From: Pelotomaculum sp.
GTDB taxonomy: Bacteria > Bacillota > Desulfotomaculia > Desulfotomaculales > Pelotomaculaceae
Reading direction: 5' to 3'
NCBI GenBank assembly: GCA_022839445.1
Contig: JALHFC010000010.1
Coordinates: 5,942-39,019, forward strand
DNA: 33,078 nt
Shown: one piece after another, positions 7,625 to 16,014 of the stretch
How positions within the stretch are numbered: the stretch's first letter is position 1
Layout of the letters: each line of letters starts with the position of its first letter
Position numbers and translations under genes: made by a program
Notes under the pieces: model-generated
Databases searched by the model: none
The model's input: the letters and a program-made list of their open reading frames with translations, nothing else
Told to the model about the DNA's origin: nothing

Positions 7625-8272
7625 TTAAGGTACAGTTATCGGACAAACTCCCGACTTGGCTTCATTTACAAGACCGTTTGTTTTTGCAAAACCCATTTCA
7701 TAAGCATTCAGGTTCATTCTCAGCGCTTTTTGCGGTACGACTTCCGTAATGACCTTTTTAAATATTTCATTTGCTATAGGCAGGTATCCGGAACCGGCCA
7801 GCGCTCCGACCATAACAATATTTTGCACAACGGGATCACCTGCCTGCAAGGCCAGATCAGTGCTCTCAATAATTAGCGCCTGAGCGGATATTTCTTTAAA
7901 TATTTTAAGCAGGGCGCCAATTTCCGGATAATTATACTTACCCATTTGAACGTCCACCGGATAAACGGGGCGGGGGTTGACGATGATTTTTACACGCGGG
8001 CTGCCCAACTCAAGCGCTGCCCGTGCCGCTTCCACCGGTTCGAAAGCAACGATTATATCGGCGCAACCTTTTGGAATGATCGGGCCGTAAAGGGATTTAC
8101 GGGATATACGAATATGAGAGGACACAGAACCACCGCGCTGGGACATGCCGTACGATTCGCCCACAGTAACTTTTAAACCCACTGCGGAGGCGGCTTTTGC
8201 CAATATTTCTGAAACAAGAATGTTACCCTGACCGCCTACACCGGTAATTGCAAGGTTTAAAGGATCTTTCAA
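7625..8272 (-). CDS. iorB: Indolepyruvate:ferredoxin oxidoreductase, beta subunit
   Basis: A 215-residue gamma-type POR subunit. The N-terminus is LAITGVGGQGNILVSEILAKAA, followed by GESYGMSQRGGSVSSHIRI, the classical signature of IorB and 2-oxoacid:ferredoxin oxidoreductase gamma domains. With IorA it oxidatively decarboxylates aryl pyruvates (from Trp, Phe, Tyr) to aryl-acetyl-CoA and reduces ferredoxin in the cytoplasm. The TTG start (8270-8272) follows GGAGGTGG, and the iorA stop TAG abuts it, so the two are translationally coupled. It is the last gene of the FrhB-like/iorA/iorB operon. Confidence 0.93.
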   Translation of the reverse strand: MKDPLNLAITGVGGQGNILVSEILAKAASAVGLKVTVGESYGMSQRGGSVSSHIRISRKSLYGPIIPKGCADIIVAFEPVEAARAALELGSPRVKIIVNPRPVYPVDVQMGKYNYPEIGALLKIFKEISAQALIIESTDLALQAGDPVVQNIVMVGALAGSGYLPIANEIFKKVITEVVPQKALRMNLNAYEMGFAKTNGLVNEAKSGVCPITVP

Positions 8273-10183
8273 CTATTCCACCTCCTCGACAACAATAGCC
8301 CCGGCCGGGCACAATGAGGCGCACACTCCGCACCCGGCGCAAACCGCTTCATCTATATTAGCTTTTCCGGTTTTATGATCCCATATGTTTCCCGGACAGC
8401 CCCAGACTGAGACGCAGAACCGTCCGCAACCGCAAGCGTCGCCGCGGCAGAGCGATTGATCTACATAAACACGCCTTTTTCGCCGCTGCTTGCGCGCTGC
8501 TACCAGCGCGCACTCCCGGCGGAAAATCAAGACTTTAATACCGGGTTCTCTAACCATTGCACAAATAGTTTCCGCTGCTAAGAAATTATCATAAGGATCA
8601 ACTATTTTGCACGGTATGCCGAGCCCTCTGACGATATCTTCAATCTTAATTGCATTAACCGGTCTTCCATAGACGCTTATTCCCGAGCCTGGGTGAGGCT
8701 GGTGACCGGTCATGGCCGTAACACTGTTATCAAGAACGACGCACAAGTAATCGGACCCGCTATACTGCCCGTTAATAAGGCCGGGGATTACGGCGTGATA
8801 AAATGTTGAGTCGCCTACAATTGTCACCGTTGGCCTTTTCAGCCCAAATCTGCCCAGCTTGCTCAGACCGCTGGCAATGCCGGGCCCGGCGCCCATACAG
8901 TGCAGGGTGTCGAAAAGATTGAAGCCGGTATCCCATGCCCCCAGGCAGTAACAACCAATGTCACCGGCTACGATGCTGTTCCTGCCGTCCACGGCAATGG
9001 CGGTTTTTACCGCCCAAAAAGACGCCCGGTGGGGGCATCCCGGACACATGGCGTACTCACGCGGCGGGACCAAGGCCGACAGCTCTGCCGTTTTTTCCGG
9101 TGTGTAACCGGGCGCCTCGTAATGTATACCATATACTTTGGCAAGAGCTTTGATCATAATGTCAACATTCATTTCACCACAAGCAGGACCGCGCACGCCT
9201 GCGACATCACCGGACAGTTTTCCGTAAAAGCAAATCTTCCCCAGGTTGTTCCGGGCATACAGGAGCACAATGCCTTCCTCAATGAAAGAACGAACTTCCT
9301 CGGCGAAAATAGCATTTTTTAGACCACGGAGATGGGATAAAATAAATTTTTCAGGCAACGGAAAAGTAGTTCCTACCTTTACCAGCTTGATTTCATCATT
9401 CAGGCCGAGAGTTTCGATTGCTTCCCTGGCATACAGCAAGCTTGTACCGCTGCAAAATACGGCGGTGTCTGCCTTGTCCGGGCCTTCAGAGTAGTTGAAT
9501 CCGCAATCCTCAAATATACCGGCGGCTTTGATCAATCTGTCCCTGGCCTTCATGTGGAAAATGGTCTTGGTCAGGAAACGATCACCGGCGGGTAGGCTTG
9601 CCGTTTTATCCTCCCGTACCGATTTCCCGAGTTCCACCAGGCCGCGCGAGTGCGATATCCTGGTCACGGAACGTAAAATAACCGGTCCTTTTATTTGCTC
9701 TGAAAAGTTGAAAGCTGCGATGGCCATTGCCCTGGCTTCTTCTACAGTCGACGGCTCGAGCACAGGTACCATTGCTGCTTTTGCAAGATAGCGCGAATCA
9801 TATTCCTTCACGCTGGAGTGGCCCTGGGGATCATCCGCCACCGTTACCACCAGTCCTCCTTTGCAGCCGCCCAGATTCATGCTGGTGAGAAAGTCCAGCG
9901 CCACGTTCAGGCCGTCTGCCTTCATCACGCATATAGCCCTAAGACCGGCGAAAGATGCGGCTGTTGCTCCTTCCAGGGACACAATCTCATTTACCGACCA
10001 TTCTGCGTAAAGTTCGGAGTCAGGAACTTTAGACAAAGTTTGAACAATTTCCGATGAAGGTGAACCAGGGTAGGACGAGGCATAGCGAACACCGGCTTCC
10101 AACGCGCCGCGCGCGATTGCCTCGTTTCCGTTAAGCAGGACCCGGTCACCCGGCCTGCCCTCGATAACGTCCTGCCATCCCAT
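8273..10183 (-). CDS. iorA: Indolepyruvate:ferredoxin oxidoreductase, alpha subunit
   Basis: About 636 residues. The N-terminal part is a pyrimidine-binding POR domain (ALEAGVRYASSYPGSPSSEI, CVMKADGLNVALDFL). The C-terminal half is the TPP domain (PRE-YAMCPGCPHRASFW, GDIGCYCLGAWD, TIVGDSTFYHA, VVLDNSVTAMTGHQPHPG). The end carries ferredoxin-type clusters: an unusual Cys-rich segment CRGDACGCGRFC...C and a regular CAGCGVCASLCPAGAI. Length and domain order match IorA. Two starts are possible. ATG 10190-10192 lies only 2 bases from the SD, so I prefer ATG 10181-10183, one base after the stop of the FrhB-like gene, with AGGAGG at about 11 bases. Confidence 0.95.
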   Translation of the reverse strand: MGWQDVIEGRPGDRVLLNGNEAIARGALEAGVRYASSYPGSPSSEIVQTLSKVPDSELYAEWSVNEIVSLEGATAASFAGLRAICVMKADGLNVALDFLTSMNLGGCKGGLVVTVADDPQGHSSVKEYDSRYLAKAAMVPVLEPSTVEEARAMAIAAFNFSEQIKGPVILRSVTRISHSRGLVELGKSVREDKTASLPAGDRFLTKTIFHMKARDRLIKAAGIFEDCGFNYSEGPDKADTAVFCSGTSLLYAREAIETLGLNDEIKLVKVGTTFPLPEKFILSHLRGLKNAIFAEEVRSFIEEGIVLLYARNNLGKICFYGKLSGDVAGVRGPACGEMNVDIMIKALAKVYGIHYEAPGYTPEKTAELSALVPPREYAMCPGCPHRASFWAVKTAIAVDGRNSIVAGDIGCYCLGAWDTGFNLFDTLHCMGAGPGIASGLSKLGRFGLKRPTVTIVGDSTFYHAVIPGLINGQYSGSDYLCVVLDNSVTAMTGHQPHPGSGISVYGRPVNAIKIEDIVRGLGIPCKIVDPYDNFLAAETICAMVREPGIKVLIFRRECALVAARKQRRKRRVYVDQSLCRGDACGCGRFCVSVWGCPGNIWDHKTGKANIDEAVCAGCGVCASLCPAGAIVVEEVE

Positions 10184-10184
10184 T

Positions 10185-11261
10185 TTATGCATCTCCTCCT
10201 GCTGTCAAAAAATAATCTTTTTCCCGGGGCGGCACATCCAGATACATTGACTCGGGACACTCCAACACACGTTTTTTTCTGTTAAAAACCGCTTCCCTTA
10301 AAACATTTAAAAGATCAGGCGGGTAAGCTTTAGTTTCGATATCCCCGGTGAACCGCGCCTTTTCAACCATGTCCATACCCTTTGCCGTGCGTACAATCAG
10401 AGTGTTCCAGCCGGGGTCATGCTCCGTCGATCCGACTGAAACGTCGGCCAGTTCCGATAGCGGGTCGTAGCATGATAGACATGATAGACGGATAAACCGG
10501 CGCACATCTTCGAAGGGAATCATTACATCTCCGCCGGCGCCCTGAAAAAGAATATCTTTTGGAATATCCATACGTTCATACCTGTCCAGGTGATTTTCTT
10601 TTAAAAACGAGTAAAACTCCGGTAATAAAGATCCCATGCAAAAAAGGCCTATTACAAGTGAGATTTTTCCCCCGCTTATTTCGGAAGCTTTTTGTATCTT
10701 ACGGCAAGCCGTAATCTGGCAGGGCCGTCCCACAACGCCAATCTTTTGGTAGCCCTCCTTAACGGCCTCCTGAAACAGGCCCAAGGTTGGTGAAGAGGTA
10801 TATTTTGAACCTGCGCATTGAAGCGCATCACTCACTGACGACACCAAGGTAGGTATTGCCTTGGTGAAGTTACCGCCGGTCATTAAAGCGCCGTCAATAA
10901 TTCCCTGTTTCAAGGCAAAGGTAACCAAGGCAGTGACTACCCCTCCGTACTGGCCGCGCGACCGGAGATGTTCCGACCCGGCGCGGGCGAAGCATATTGC
11001 TTTGTATGCGCCAAATACCGGATCGTGTTCCGAAGCGCCAAATACTTCTTGTCTCAGAACATGATATTGTGTGGGACTGCGCGGGCAAACCCGGTAACAT
11101 ACACCTTCGCATACTTTACAGTCGTGAATGACGCCAACCCGTTCGCCAAAAGTCTTAATATAAGGGCAAAAACCTACACAGGCCCCGCAGACACTGCAAA
11201 AACCGGGATCTATCACCTCTTCTTTTAACCTTGCTCCATACCCCTGTTCACTGTTGTTCAT
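10185..11261 (-). CDS. FrhB/FdhB-like flavin iron-sulfur protein
   Basis: About 358 residues of the coenzyme F420 hydrogenase/dehydrogenase beta-subunit family. The N-terminus has a ferredoxin-like Cys cluster (FCSVCGACVGFCPY, then CKVCEGVCYRVCPRSP). The FrhB_FdhB N and C domains follow (SRGQYGGVVTALVTFALKQG, KYTSSPTLGLFQEAV, KIGVVGRPCQITACRKIQ, GLFCMGSLLPEFYSFLKE, RLSCLSCYDPLSELADVSVG). Such proteins bind FAD and clusters and shuttle electrons between ferredoxin and another carrier. Here it is the first gene of the iorAB operon, so I infer that it takes electrons from IorAB-reduced ferredoxin or feeds them in. The usual partner (F420) is unlikely in this organism. The start chosen is ATG 11259-11261 behind AAGGGTGAGAG, not the upstream TTG at 11277-11279. 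Confidence 0.85.
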   Translation of the reverse strand: MNNSEQGYGARLKEEVIDPGFCSVCGACVGFCPYIKTFGERVGVIHDCKVCEGVCYRVCPRSPTQYHVLRQEVFGASEHDPVFGAYKAICFARAGSEHLRSRGQYGGVVTALVTFALKQGIIDGALMTGGNFTKAIPTLVSSVSDALQCAGSKYTSSPTLGLFQEAVKEGYQKIGVVGRPCQITACRKIQKASEISGGKISLVIGLFCMGSLLPEFYSFLKENHLDRYERMDIPKDILFQGAGGDVMIPFEDVRRFIRLSCLSCYDPLSELADVSVGSTEHDPGWNTLIVRTAKGMDMVEKARFTGDIETKAYPPDLLNVLREAVFNRKKRVLECPESMYLDVPPREKDYFLTAGGDA

Positions 11262-11350
11262 ATCTCTCACCCTTTCCAATATCGATAAAATGCAATTAAT
11301 TAATAAAATAATTTTATAAGTGTTTGAATATTTATATAATGATGAATTTT

Positions 11351-11386
11351 CCTACAAAAAAAAGGCGGGATGTACATCCCGCCTTT
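11351..11386 (-). terminator. Terminator after the EF-G-like gene
   Basis: A perfect inverted repeat 11361-11386 (AAAGGCGGGA...TCCCGCCTTT) starts 2 bases past the EF-G-like stop codon. On the minus strand it is followed by a run of eight T. It is a strong rho-independent terminator and isolates the ior operon from the EF-G-like gene. Confidence 0.9.
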
Positions 11387-11388
11387 CT

Positions 11389-13404
11389 CTATTTATCAGA
11401 TTCAGACTCTGCTTTCATTTTTTTTATAATATCTTCCGTCAAGCGCGCCGGTACTTCTTCATAACTGCTAAATTCCATGGTAAATGAACCCCGACCCTGC
11501 GTCATTGATTTTAGATCGATAGCGTAACGGTACATCTCAGATAGTGGAACGTTGGCCCTAATCATGATTTGCCTACCACTAGCTTCCGTGCCCAGCACAC
11601 GGCCCCGCTTAGTGTTGAAATCGCTAATTATATCTCCCATAAAGTTCTCAGGCACCTGCACTTCTACACTCATGATCGGTTCTAAAAGGACCGGCTTGGC
11701 CTGCACGGCGCCTTTTTTGAAAGCCAGTGAGGCGGCAATCTTAAAAGCCAGTTCCGAGGAGTCTACTGTATGGTATGAGCCGTCGTACAATGTCGCTTTA
11801 ATGCCGGTGGTGGGGTAACCGGCCAGGACCCCTTCCACCAGTGCCTCCCTAAGTCCTTTTTCTACCGCCGGAAAATATTGCCTGGGAACTGAACCGCCAA
11901 ATATATCTTCTTCAAAGACAAAATCTTCTTCCGGGTTAGGCTCAAAGCGTATCCAGACATGGCCGTACTGGCCGCGACCGCCGGACTGTTTCTTATGCTT
12001 TCCTTCCACTTCCACCTTTGATCTTATTGTTTCCCTGTATGGCACCCTGGGATCATTCATGACAACATCCACGCCATACTTGCGCTTGAGCTTTTCCACC
12101 ATAATATTGATGTGAAGCTCACCCATTCCGGTTAGAAGGGTTTGCTTGGTTTCCGTATTCTTTTCCACCCGTAAAGAGGGGTCCTCTTCCAAAGTTTTAG
12201 ATATTGCGTCCCCCAACTTGTCTTCGTCGTTCTTGCTCTTTGGATTTATGGCCACGGTTAGGGTTGGAACGGGGAAATCAATGCCTTCCAACACCACCGG
12301 TTTGTCTTTTTCGCAAAGGGTATCGCACGTGCCGGTGTCTTGAAGTTTCACAACCACCGCAAGATCACCGCACGGCGCCACGCCGGCCTGGGTAGTGCTT
12401 TTACCGCGGACGAAAAGGACATTGCCAATTCTTTCAGCCTTTTCTTTTTTGCTGTTGTATACGGTAGAGTCGCTCTTTAATGCGCCGCTATAGACACGCA
12501 GAAAATTCATTTTACCGACATACGGGTCGGCAATGGTTTTAAACACCAGGGCAGAAAGAGGGCCATTATCTTCTTTGGGCGCGGGGAGATAAGCCGCTAC
12601 TATGTCCATCAATTGAGCAACACCTATGTTCTTGGTGGCGGAACCGGCTAAGACCGGTATCACTTTACGCAGCGCAATGCTTTTTTTAAGCCCGTCTTTT
12701 ATCTCGTCCGGGGTAAGTTCTTCCCCCTCCAGGTATTTCATGGTCAAATCATCGTCGCCTTCAGCAGCCGCTTCCAGCAACTGCTCACGGCACTGCTCAA
12801 TTTCATCGTTTAAGTCATCAGGTAACTTACCTTCCTCACCTTTCCCCGTACCTGTATAGGCTTTTTCGTTAATGGTATCTACAACACCGTTAAAAGTGCT
12901 GAAGGCGCCAATGGGTATTTGGAAAGGAACAAAGTTTCCTTTAAATTTTGTCTTTAGTTCATCAAGCACTTTTTCGAAGTTGGCATTTTCCCGATCCATC
13001 TTATTGATAAAAATTATCCTGGGCATATCGTACTCATCGGCTATATCCCAAATAACCTCGTGCTGGACTTCCACACCGTCAACGGCAGACACGACAAATA
13101 GGGCAGCATCGGCTACTCTGAGCGCGCCCTTAACCTCTCCAATAAAATCGGAAAAGCCGGGTGTGTCCAGCAGGTTGATCTTAGCACCATTCCATTCGCA
13201 TGGGACCAAACTGGTATGAATGGTTATTTGCCTGGCAGTTTCTTCCGGGTGATAATCCGAAGTAGTGGTGCCGTCTTCAATCCTGCCTAGTCGGGATAAC
13301 ACTCCGGTGTTAAAAAGCATGGCTTCAACCAGGGAAGTCTTTCCGGCGCCACCATGCGCAACCACGCCGAGATTTCGGATTTGCCCGGTTTCATAATTCT
13401 TCAA
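11389..13404 (-). CDS. Elongation factor G-like GTPase
   Basis: A 671-residue translation GTPase with EF-G domain order. The P-loop is AHGGAGKTSL (residues 16-25), unlike the AHIDAGKTT of canonical EF-G. Switch regions are TTTSDYHPEETARQITI and LLDTPGFSDFIGEV, with NKMD for guanine binding near residue 133. Later domains show GMGELHINIMVEKLKRKYGVDV, the domain IV loop KKQSGGRGQYGHVWI and GSVPRQYFPAVEKGLREA, and domain V to the C-terminus. The HGGAGKTS loop and shorter size mark the EF-G-like (FusA2) paralogue group. Its job is less clear than that of EF-G (possibly ribosome recycling or a stress role), and it stands alone, not in a str operon. The TTG start at 13402-13404 has a strong GGAGG. 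Confidence 0.93.
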   Translation of the reverse strand: MKNYETGQIRNLGVVAHGGAGKTSLVEAMLFNTGVLSRLGRIEDGTTTSDYHPEETARQITIHTSLVPCEWNGAKINLLDTPGFSDFIGEVKGALRVADAALFVVSAVDGVEVQHEVIWDIADEYDMPRIIFINKMDRENANFEKVLDELKTKFKGNFVPFQIPIGAFSTFNGVVDTINEKAYTGTGKGEEGKLPDDLNDEIEQCREQLLEAAAEGDDDLTMKYLEGEELTPDEIKDGLKKSIALRKVIPVLAGSATKNIGVAQLMDIVAAYLPAPKEDNGPLSALVFKTIADPYVGKMNFLRVYSGALKSDSTVYNSKKEKAERIGNVLFVRGKSTTQAGVAPCGDLAVVVKLQDTGTCDTLCEKDKPVVLEGIDFPVPTLTVAINPKSKNDEDKLGDAISKTLEEDPSLRVEKNTETKQTLLTGMGELHINIMVEKLKRKYGVDVVMNDPRVPYRETIRSKVEVEGKHKKQSGGRGQYGHVWIRFEPNPEEDFVFEEDIFGGSVPRQYFPAVEKGLREALVEGVLAGYPTTGIKATLYDGSYHTVDSSELAFKIAASLAFKKGAVQAKPVLLEPIMSVEVQVPENFMGDIISDFNTKRGRVLGTEASGRQIMIRANVPLSEMYRYAIDLKSMTQGRGSFTMEFSSYEEVPARLTEDIIKKMKAESESDK

Positions 13405-13700
13405 ATTTATGCCTCCTTTGTAAATAATGGTTCCCTAAACAATAATATTGTATACCGTAATGGCTAAAGCTGGGTAAAATCAAAAAGAAACCCCTGAGAG
13501 TTCCTAAGACTTTTTAAATAAACTCCTCAAGTTGACGGGCTTTAAAAAAACTGTATCTTTTTAAGGTTTATGTTCTACAAAGCCATTTTAAATTCCTTGT
13601 TTTTATGAAAATAAGAATATATTTTTCTGCGGCGTGCATTTTCTGATCGGGCTATAAAGTGTCATCCAAACCGGATCCATCCTTGCGCAATTTGGTTGCT
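13405..13700 (-). promoter_or_regulatory. Intergenic region with a leader hairpin and candidate EF-G-like promoter
   Basis: No gene is visible in these 296 bases. On the minus strand a 7-base-pair hairpin (13487-13504) is followed by TTTCTTTTT (a weak terminator, probably ending the queD-surE operon). Next come TTTACC (13473-13478), 18 bases and TATACA (13449-13454), a plausible promoter about 45 bases before the EF-G-like start codon. Confidence 0.4.
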
Positions 13701-14453
13701 TTATAAAAATCTTAATTTCTCTTGCAGTGTTTGCATAACATTATAGTCTGTAAGGTTATATTGCACCGGTGTTATAGAAATATAGCCTTCCTTAACGGCC
13801 CAGACATCCGTTTCGGGATCGTCTTTGTCCATGTCAAAAGGTTCACCCGCCATCCAAAAATAAACCCTGCCCCTGGGATCTACTCTTTTATCAAAAATAT
13901 TTACATAGCGCCTGTCACCAAGCCTCGTCGTCTTGATGCCTTTCGGCAAACCAGGGGGAACATTAATATTTAAAAGGGTCCGCGCCGGCAGTTCTTTTCC
14001 AAAAGACAAAACAATTTTATTGATTAATTCCCCGGCAAAAGAAAAGTCCCGGTATTCATAACTGGCCAAAGAAATAGCTACGGAAGGGATGCCGTTGATA
14101 ATTCCTTCAACCGCTGCGGAGACCGTGCCGGAATACAAGACATCAGTACCTAGGTTCGGCCCCTGATTAATCCCTGAAACAACTATGTCCGGGGGAGCGG
14201 GCAGCAAAGCCTCCAGTCCCAGTTTAACACAATCCGCAGGTGTGCCGTCTACAGCCCATCCTGCTATTTTAGATCCCGGATATGCCCATTGTGTTACCCT
14301 AAGCGGCCTGTGCATGGTAATTTTATGCCCCGTAGCGCTCCTTTCCCGGTCCGGCGCCACTACGAACAACTCGTTTTCTTCCTTTAAAGCAGCTACTAGT
14401 TCATTAATACCTTTCGCTTGAATACCGTCATCGTTACTGATTAGAATACGCAT
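13701..14453 (-). CDS. surE: 5'/3'-nucleotidase SurE
   Basis: A 250-residue metal-dependent phosphatase of 5'- and 3'-nucleotides (also short polyphosphate). The metal-binding start MRILISNDDGIQAKGI gives the Asp8-Asp9 pair. The loop VVAPDRERSATGHKIT includes Ser39, and VSGINQGPNLGTDVLYSGTVSAAVEG contains the Asn metal ligand and phosphate contacts. VDGTPADCVKLGL is also typical, and length is normal for the family. The ATG start at 14451-14453 follows GGAGATG. It is the last gene of the queD...surE series, 14 bases after the YpmA-like gene, so it is probably in the same transcript; a functional link to the queuosine genes is not evident. Confidence 0.96.
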   Translation of the reverse strand: MRILISNDDGIQAKGINELVAALKEENELFVVAPDRERSATGHKITMHRPLRVTQWAYPGSKIAGWAVDGTPADCVKLGLEALLPAPPDIVVSGINQGPNLGTDVLYSGTVSAAVEGIINGIPSVAISLASYEYRDFSFAGELINKIVLSFGKELPARTLLNINVPPGLPKGIKTTRLGDRRYVNIFDKRVDPRGRVYFWMAGEPFDMDKDDPETDVWAVKEGYISITPVQYNLTDYNVMQTLQEKLRFL

Positions 14454-14467
14454 ACAAGCATCTCCAT

Positions 14468-14638
14468 TTATGTTTCATAAATCGTTATAGCCATGGTTCC
14501 TTTTTGGGCGTCTTTTGTCAAGCCCAAAATTATTTTTTTGTCTTTTAACATTTTATTTAAGAAATCTACTACCTTGTACATCTCATCATACGACTTAAAT
14601 GTTTTTACCGCAATAAGTTGAAGTTCCTTTTCTCCCAT
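14468..14638 (-). CDS. YpmA-like small protein (DUF4264)
   Basis: A 56-residue protein beginning MGEKELQLIAVKTFKSYDEM and continuing VVDFLNKMLKDKKIILGLTK, with the C-terminal MAITIYET. The pattern (VVDFLNKxLKDK...GLxKD...MxITIY) matches YpmA/DUF4264 of Bacilli and Clostridia, a small cytoplasmic protein of unknown function. The open frame reaches further upstream, but ATG 14636-14638 has GGAAGGAGCGGG immediately before it, so this start is much better than 14665. It lies between folE and surE on the same strand. Confidence 0.8.
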   Translation of the reverse strand: MGEKELQLIAVKTFKSYDEMYKVVDFLNKMLKDKKIILGLTKDAQKGTMAITIYET

Positions 14639-14695
14639 ACCCGCTCCTTCCCAAAAAAGGTACAACTGTTTGTATGTAACAGTTATTTTATAGGT

Positions 14696-15256
14696 TCAGC
14701 TTTTAATCAGGGAAAAAGCCTCTGCCCGTGTCGCTTCATTGCTCTGAAAAAGGCCTCTAACAGCTGAAGTCACTGTTTTTGAACCAGGCTTTCTGACCCC
14801 GCGAAAAGTCATACACATATGTTCGGCTTCGATTACCACAAGCGCGCCAATTGCGTTTAACCTGCCCATGATTGAGTCGGCTACCTGTGTAGTTAAGCGC
14901 TCCTGCAATTGCGGCCGTTTTGCAAAACCATCCACCAACCTGGCCAGCTTTGACAACCCTGTAACGCATCCCTTTCGCGGGATGTAAGCCACGTGGGCTT
15001 TCCCATAAAACGGGAGTAAATGGTGCTCACAGATCGAATACAACGGCATGTCCTTAACAATAACCATCTCGTTATGCTGCTCAGAAAATATCTTTTGCAA
15101 GTGCATTTCCGGGTCTTCATGCAATCCGCAAAAGATCTCCGCATACATGCGGGCAACCCTGGCCGGTGTTTCTATTAAACCTTCCCGGTCAGGATCTTCA
15201 CCAATAGCTTCAAGGATTAACCTAACTGCTTTTTCAATTTTAGGCCCGTCAAACAC
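14696..15256 (-). CDS. folE: GTP cyclohydrolase I
   Basis: A 186-residue enzyme converting GTP to 7,8-dihydroneopterin triphosphate, the shared precursor of folate and of QueD. Zinc ligands are Cys76 and His79 in YSICEHHLLPF and Cys148 in EAEHMCMTFRGV. GLSKLARLVDGFAKRPQLQERLT and REGLIETPARVARMYAEIF are the usual signature stretches. The GTG start at 15254-15256 is preceded by AGGAGAGAGCA. It begins 22 bases after queE ends. Its place directly behind queE and in line with queC and queD shows that here it mainly supplies deazapurine synthesis, though it may also serve folate. Confidence 0.97.
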   Translation of the reverse strand: MFDGPKIEKAVRLILEAIGEDPDREGLIETPARVARMYAEIFCGLHEDPEMHLQKIFSEQHNEMVIVKDMPLYSICEHHLLPFYGKAHVAYIPRKGCVTGLSKLARLVDGFAKRPQLQERLTTQVADSIMGRLNAIGALVVIEAEHMCMTFRGVRKPGSKTVTSAVRGLFQSNEATRAEAFSLIKS

Positions 15257-15278
15257 TGCTCTCTCTCCTTTCCTAAAT

Positions 15279-16013
15279 TTAAGGAAAGCCTAATATTTTG
15301 TGCGCCTGGGGTATAATACGGACATCTGCCAGTCTTTTTAAGGCCTGCTCCTGAAGATCCAGTATATGACCAGGCGTTTTGCCCATAACTCCCCCGGTCT
15401 TGTTTACCGGTTGAATTACAAGGACGGTATCTGCTTTGACGCCGGTAATAATATCAATGGCCTTGTCTATTTCAGCAAACGTGGAATTTTCACCTGCCAC
15501 CACCTTTACAAAGGTCGTTTTAGATGCCGCGATCTCCAGGAAGCGCCTGTGCTTTTCCCAGTAAGGAGGCAAGCCGGTGGTGCTTGGCAATTTAATATCC
15601 ATGGCCACGATATCTATGAGGTCAATCACTTCAGCCAGCGCATCCGGCAAAGTACCGTTTGTCTCAAGGTATATCCCCTTCCTGGTTCCTTTTATAAGCG
15701 GGACTAGTTCCCTGATTAGAGAAGGATAAAGTAGCGGTTCGCCGCCGGTTAGACTCACCGAGTGGTGCCGGGCAAGATCGAAACCTGCAACAATTGTAGC
15801 AATATCGCCGGGTTTCAAGGGGTTTGGCAAAAGCCGGTATTGTTTGCGGTTGGGACTATTTTCAATGCGGCAATATGCAGGCGTATTTTTTGAAAATGTG
15901 TCACAGTAAGAACACCTGAGATTACATCCGTATAGCCTGATAAATATTTGCCGGCAGCCCAATAGCGGCCCTTCACCTTGCACTGATGAAAAAACCTCGC
16001 TGATGTGGACCAT
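15279..16013 (-). CDS. queE: 7-carboxy-7-deazaguanine synthase (radical SAM)
   Basis: A 244-residue radical SAM enzyme that converts 6-carboxytetrahydropterin to 7-carboxy-7-deazaguanine. The N-terminus is VHISEVFSSVQGEGPLLGCR, followed by the cluster motif Cys30-x3-Cys34-x2-Cys37 (GCNLRCSYCDTF). SLTGGEPLLYP binds SAM and YLETNGT is typical of QueE. A longer insert of about 35 residues between the cluster motif and GGEP fits the Gram-positive-type QueE. ATG 16011-16013 lies one base after the DUF366 stop, with GGGGAG upstream. Coupled to DUF366 and followed by folE. Confidence 0.95.
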   Translation of the reverse strand: MVHISEVFSSVQGEGPLLGCRQIFIRLYGCNLRCSYCDTFSKNTPAYCRIENSPNRKQYRLLPNPLKPGDIATIVAGFDLARHHSVSLTGGEPLLYPSLIRELVPLIKGTRKGIYLETNGTLPDALAEVIDLIDIVAMDIKLPSTTGLPPYWEKHRRFLEIAASKTTFVKVVAGENSTFAEIDKAIDIITGVKADTVLVIQPVNKTGGVMGKTPGHILDLQEQALKRLADVRIIPQAHKILGFP

Positions 16014-16014
16014 T

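Noticed and set aside
7389..7646. Minus-strand frame of 85 residues over the tRNA
   Set aside because: It is the antisense of tRNA-Trp and its promoter; such frames over tRNA genes are common false calls.
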